From an uncultured Pseudomonadota bacterium (GTDB taxonomy: Bacteria; Pseudomonadota; Gammaproteobacteria; Burkholderiales; Thiobacillaceae): 35,130 nt of DNA. The notes under the pieces are model-generated. The model ran no database searches. It was not told where the DNA came from and saw only the letters and a list, made by a program, of their open reading frames with translations. The position numbers were made by a program, and so were the translations under genes. The stretch is from NCBI GenBank assembly GCA_903835655.1, contig CAILNT010000041.1:1-35130 (forward strand), in the 5' to 3' direction. Shown in pieces: positions 34,924-35,130 of the stretch (positions within the stretch are counted from its first letter, which is position 1; every line of letters starts with the position of its first letter).

Positions 34924-35130
34924 GCTGAGGAGGCCAAGCTGTGAGTGAGGATGGTGAGGGCAGATTCGGTTTGGCGGCGAGGATTTTGTCGATGATGTAG
35001 CGCACGAGCGTGGGCCATCGTTCGGCTTTCTTCAACTGAGGCGCAGATGTCAGAATGGCATTGAGGCCCTTGCGGACATTGGCAACCATGGCCTTGATTT
35101 GATCGCCGGCGGCATGGGTCAAGGTGAGCA
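34907..35130 (-). CDS. Partial ORF leaving the window, possible transposase C-terminus
   Basis: Open from the right edge to a stop at 34907-34909. The visible residues include THAAGDQIKAMVANVRKGLN, APQLKKAERWPTLVRYIID and a Pro/Ser-rich end. I recognise no family. The stop lies inside the element-like end B, as is usual for transposase genes, and this is the only basis for the suggestion. Confidence 0.35.
   Translation of the reverse strand, partial: LTLTHAAGDQIKAMVANVRKGLNAILTSAPQLKKAERWPTLVRYIIDKILAAKPNLPSPSSLTAWPPQLIAAG

Noticed and set aside
34998-35050. Another copy of the terminal repeat (CCTCAGTTGAA near 35031-35041)
   Set aside because: Only 11 bases match and they lie inside an open frame as ordinary codons.

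Overview
This GC-rich window has the gene content and order of a proteobacterial chromosome. The block yebC-ruvC-(ubiA-like)-ruvA-ruvB-ybgC-tolQ-tolR-tolA-tolB-pal-cpoB-queE-queC, followed by lysine tRNAs and then ilvB-ilvH-ilvC-psd-pssA, is typical of Beta- and Gammaproteobacteria, and I cannot decide between these classes from sequence alone. A full-length YeeE/YedE sulfur-compound transporter next to a TlpA-type thioredoxin hints at sulfur metabolism, but no central energy pathway is visible.

Layout. 1-406: an initiator tRNA on the minus strand with its own promoter, and a second strong promoter firing out of the left edge. 406-4116: trxC, then a minus-strand run of a DUF4124/glutaredoxin-like exported protein, an AsnB homologue with a degenerate glutaminase domain, and lipB. 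A short element with terminal inverted repeats (3861-4116) and a perfect 16-bp inverted repeat (4132-4172) lie between this run and hda. 4179-7066: hda, a GT-B-type glycosyltransferase-like gene and a J-domain protein. 7129-11284: a sigma-54-type aldehyde module, namely a DUF779 protein, an AcoD/ExaC-type aldehyde dehydrogenase with a recognisable -24/-12 promoter, and a divergent AcoR-like activator. 11350-13011: a nuclease-helicase fusion. 13208-23702: yebC, Holliday-junction processing (ruvABC), the Tol-Pal envelope system and two queuosine/7-deazaguanine genes, mostly linked by stop-start overlaps. 23632-23946: tandem copies of a dispersed intergenic repeat, which also supply the C-terminal tail of QueC. 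24018-25715: the sulfur transporter and the thioredoxin. 25787-26031: a tRNA-Lys pair with promoter and terminator. 26180-31000: branched-chain amino acid synthesis, then phosphatidylserine synthase and decarboxylase. 31132-34448: an orphan exported Pro-rich protein and a SWIM/SNF2 helicase. 34449-35130: a scarred region with the 3' end of an hsdM gene cut by an insertion-element-like end, a short truncated reading frame, a second related end and a reading frame leaving the window.

Most of the window is housekeeping. The least ordinary items are: the inverted-repeat element at 3861-4116, whose ends resemble the element ends at 34720 and 34891; the palindrome in front of hda; the AsnB homologue that has lost the Cys nucleophile; the repeat-derived QueC tail; the prenyltransferase embedded between ruvC and ruvA; and the nested debris in hsdM. 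I see no CRISPR array, prophage or complete defence operon.
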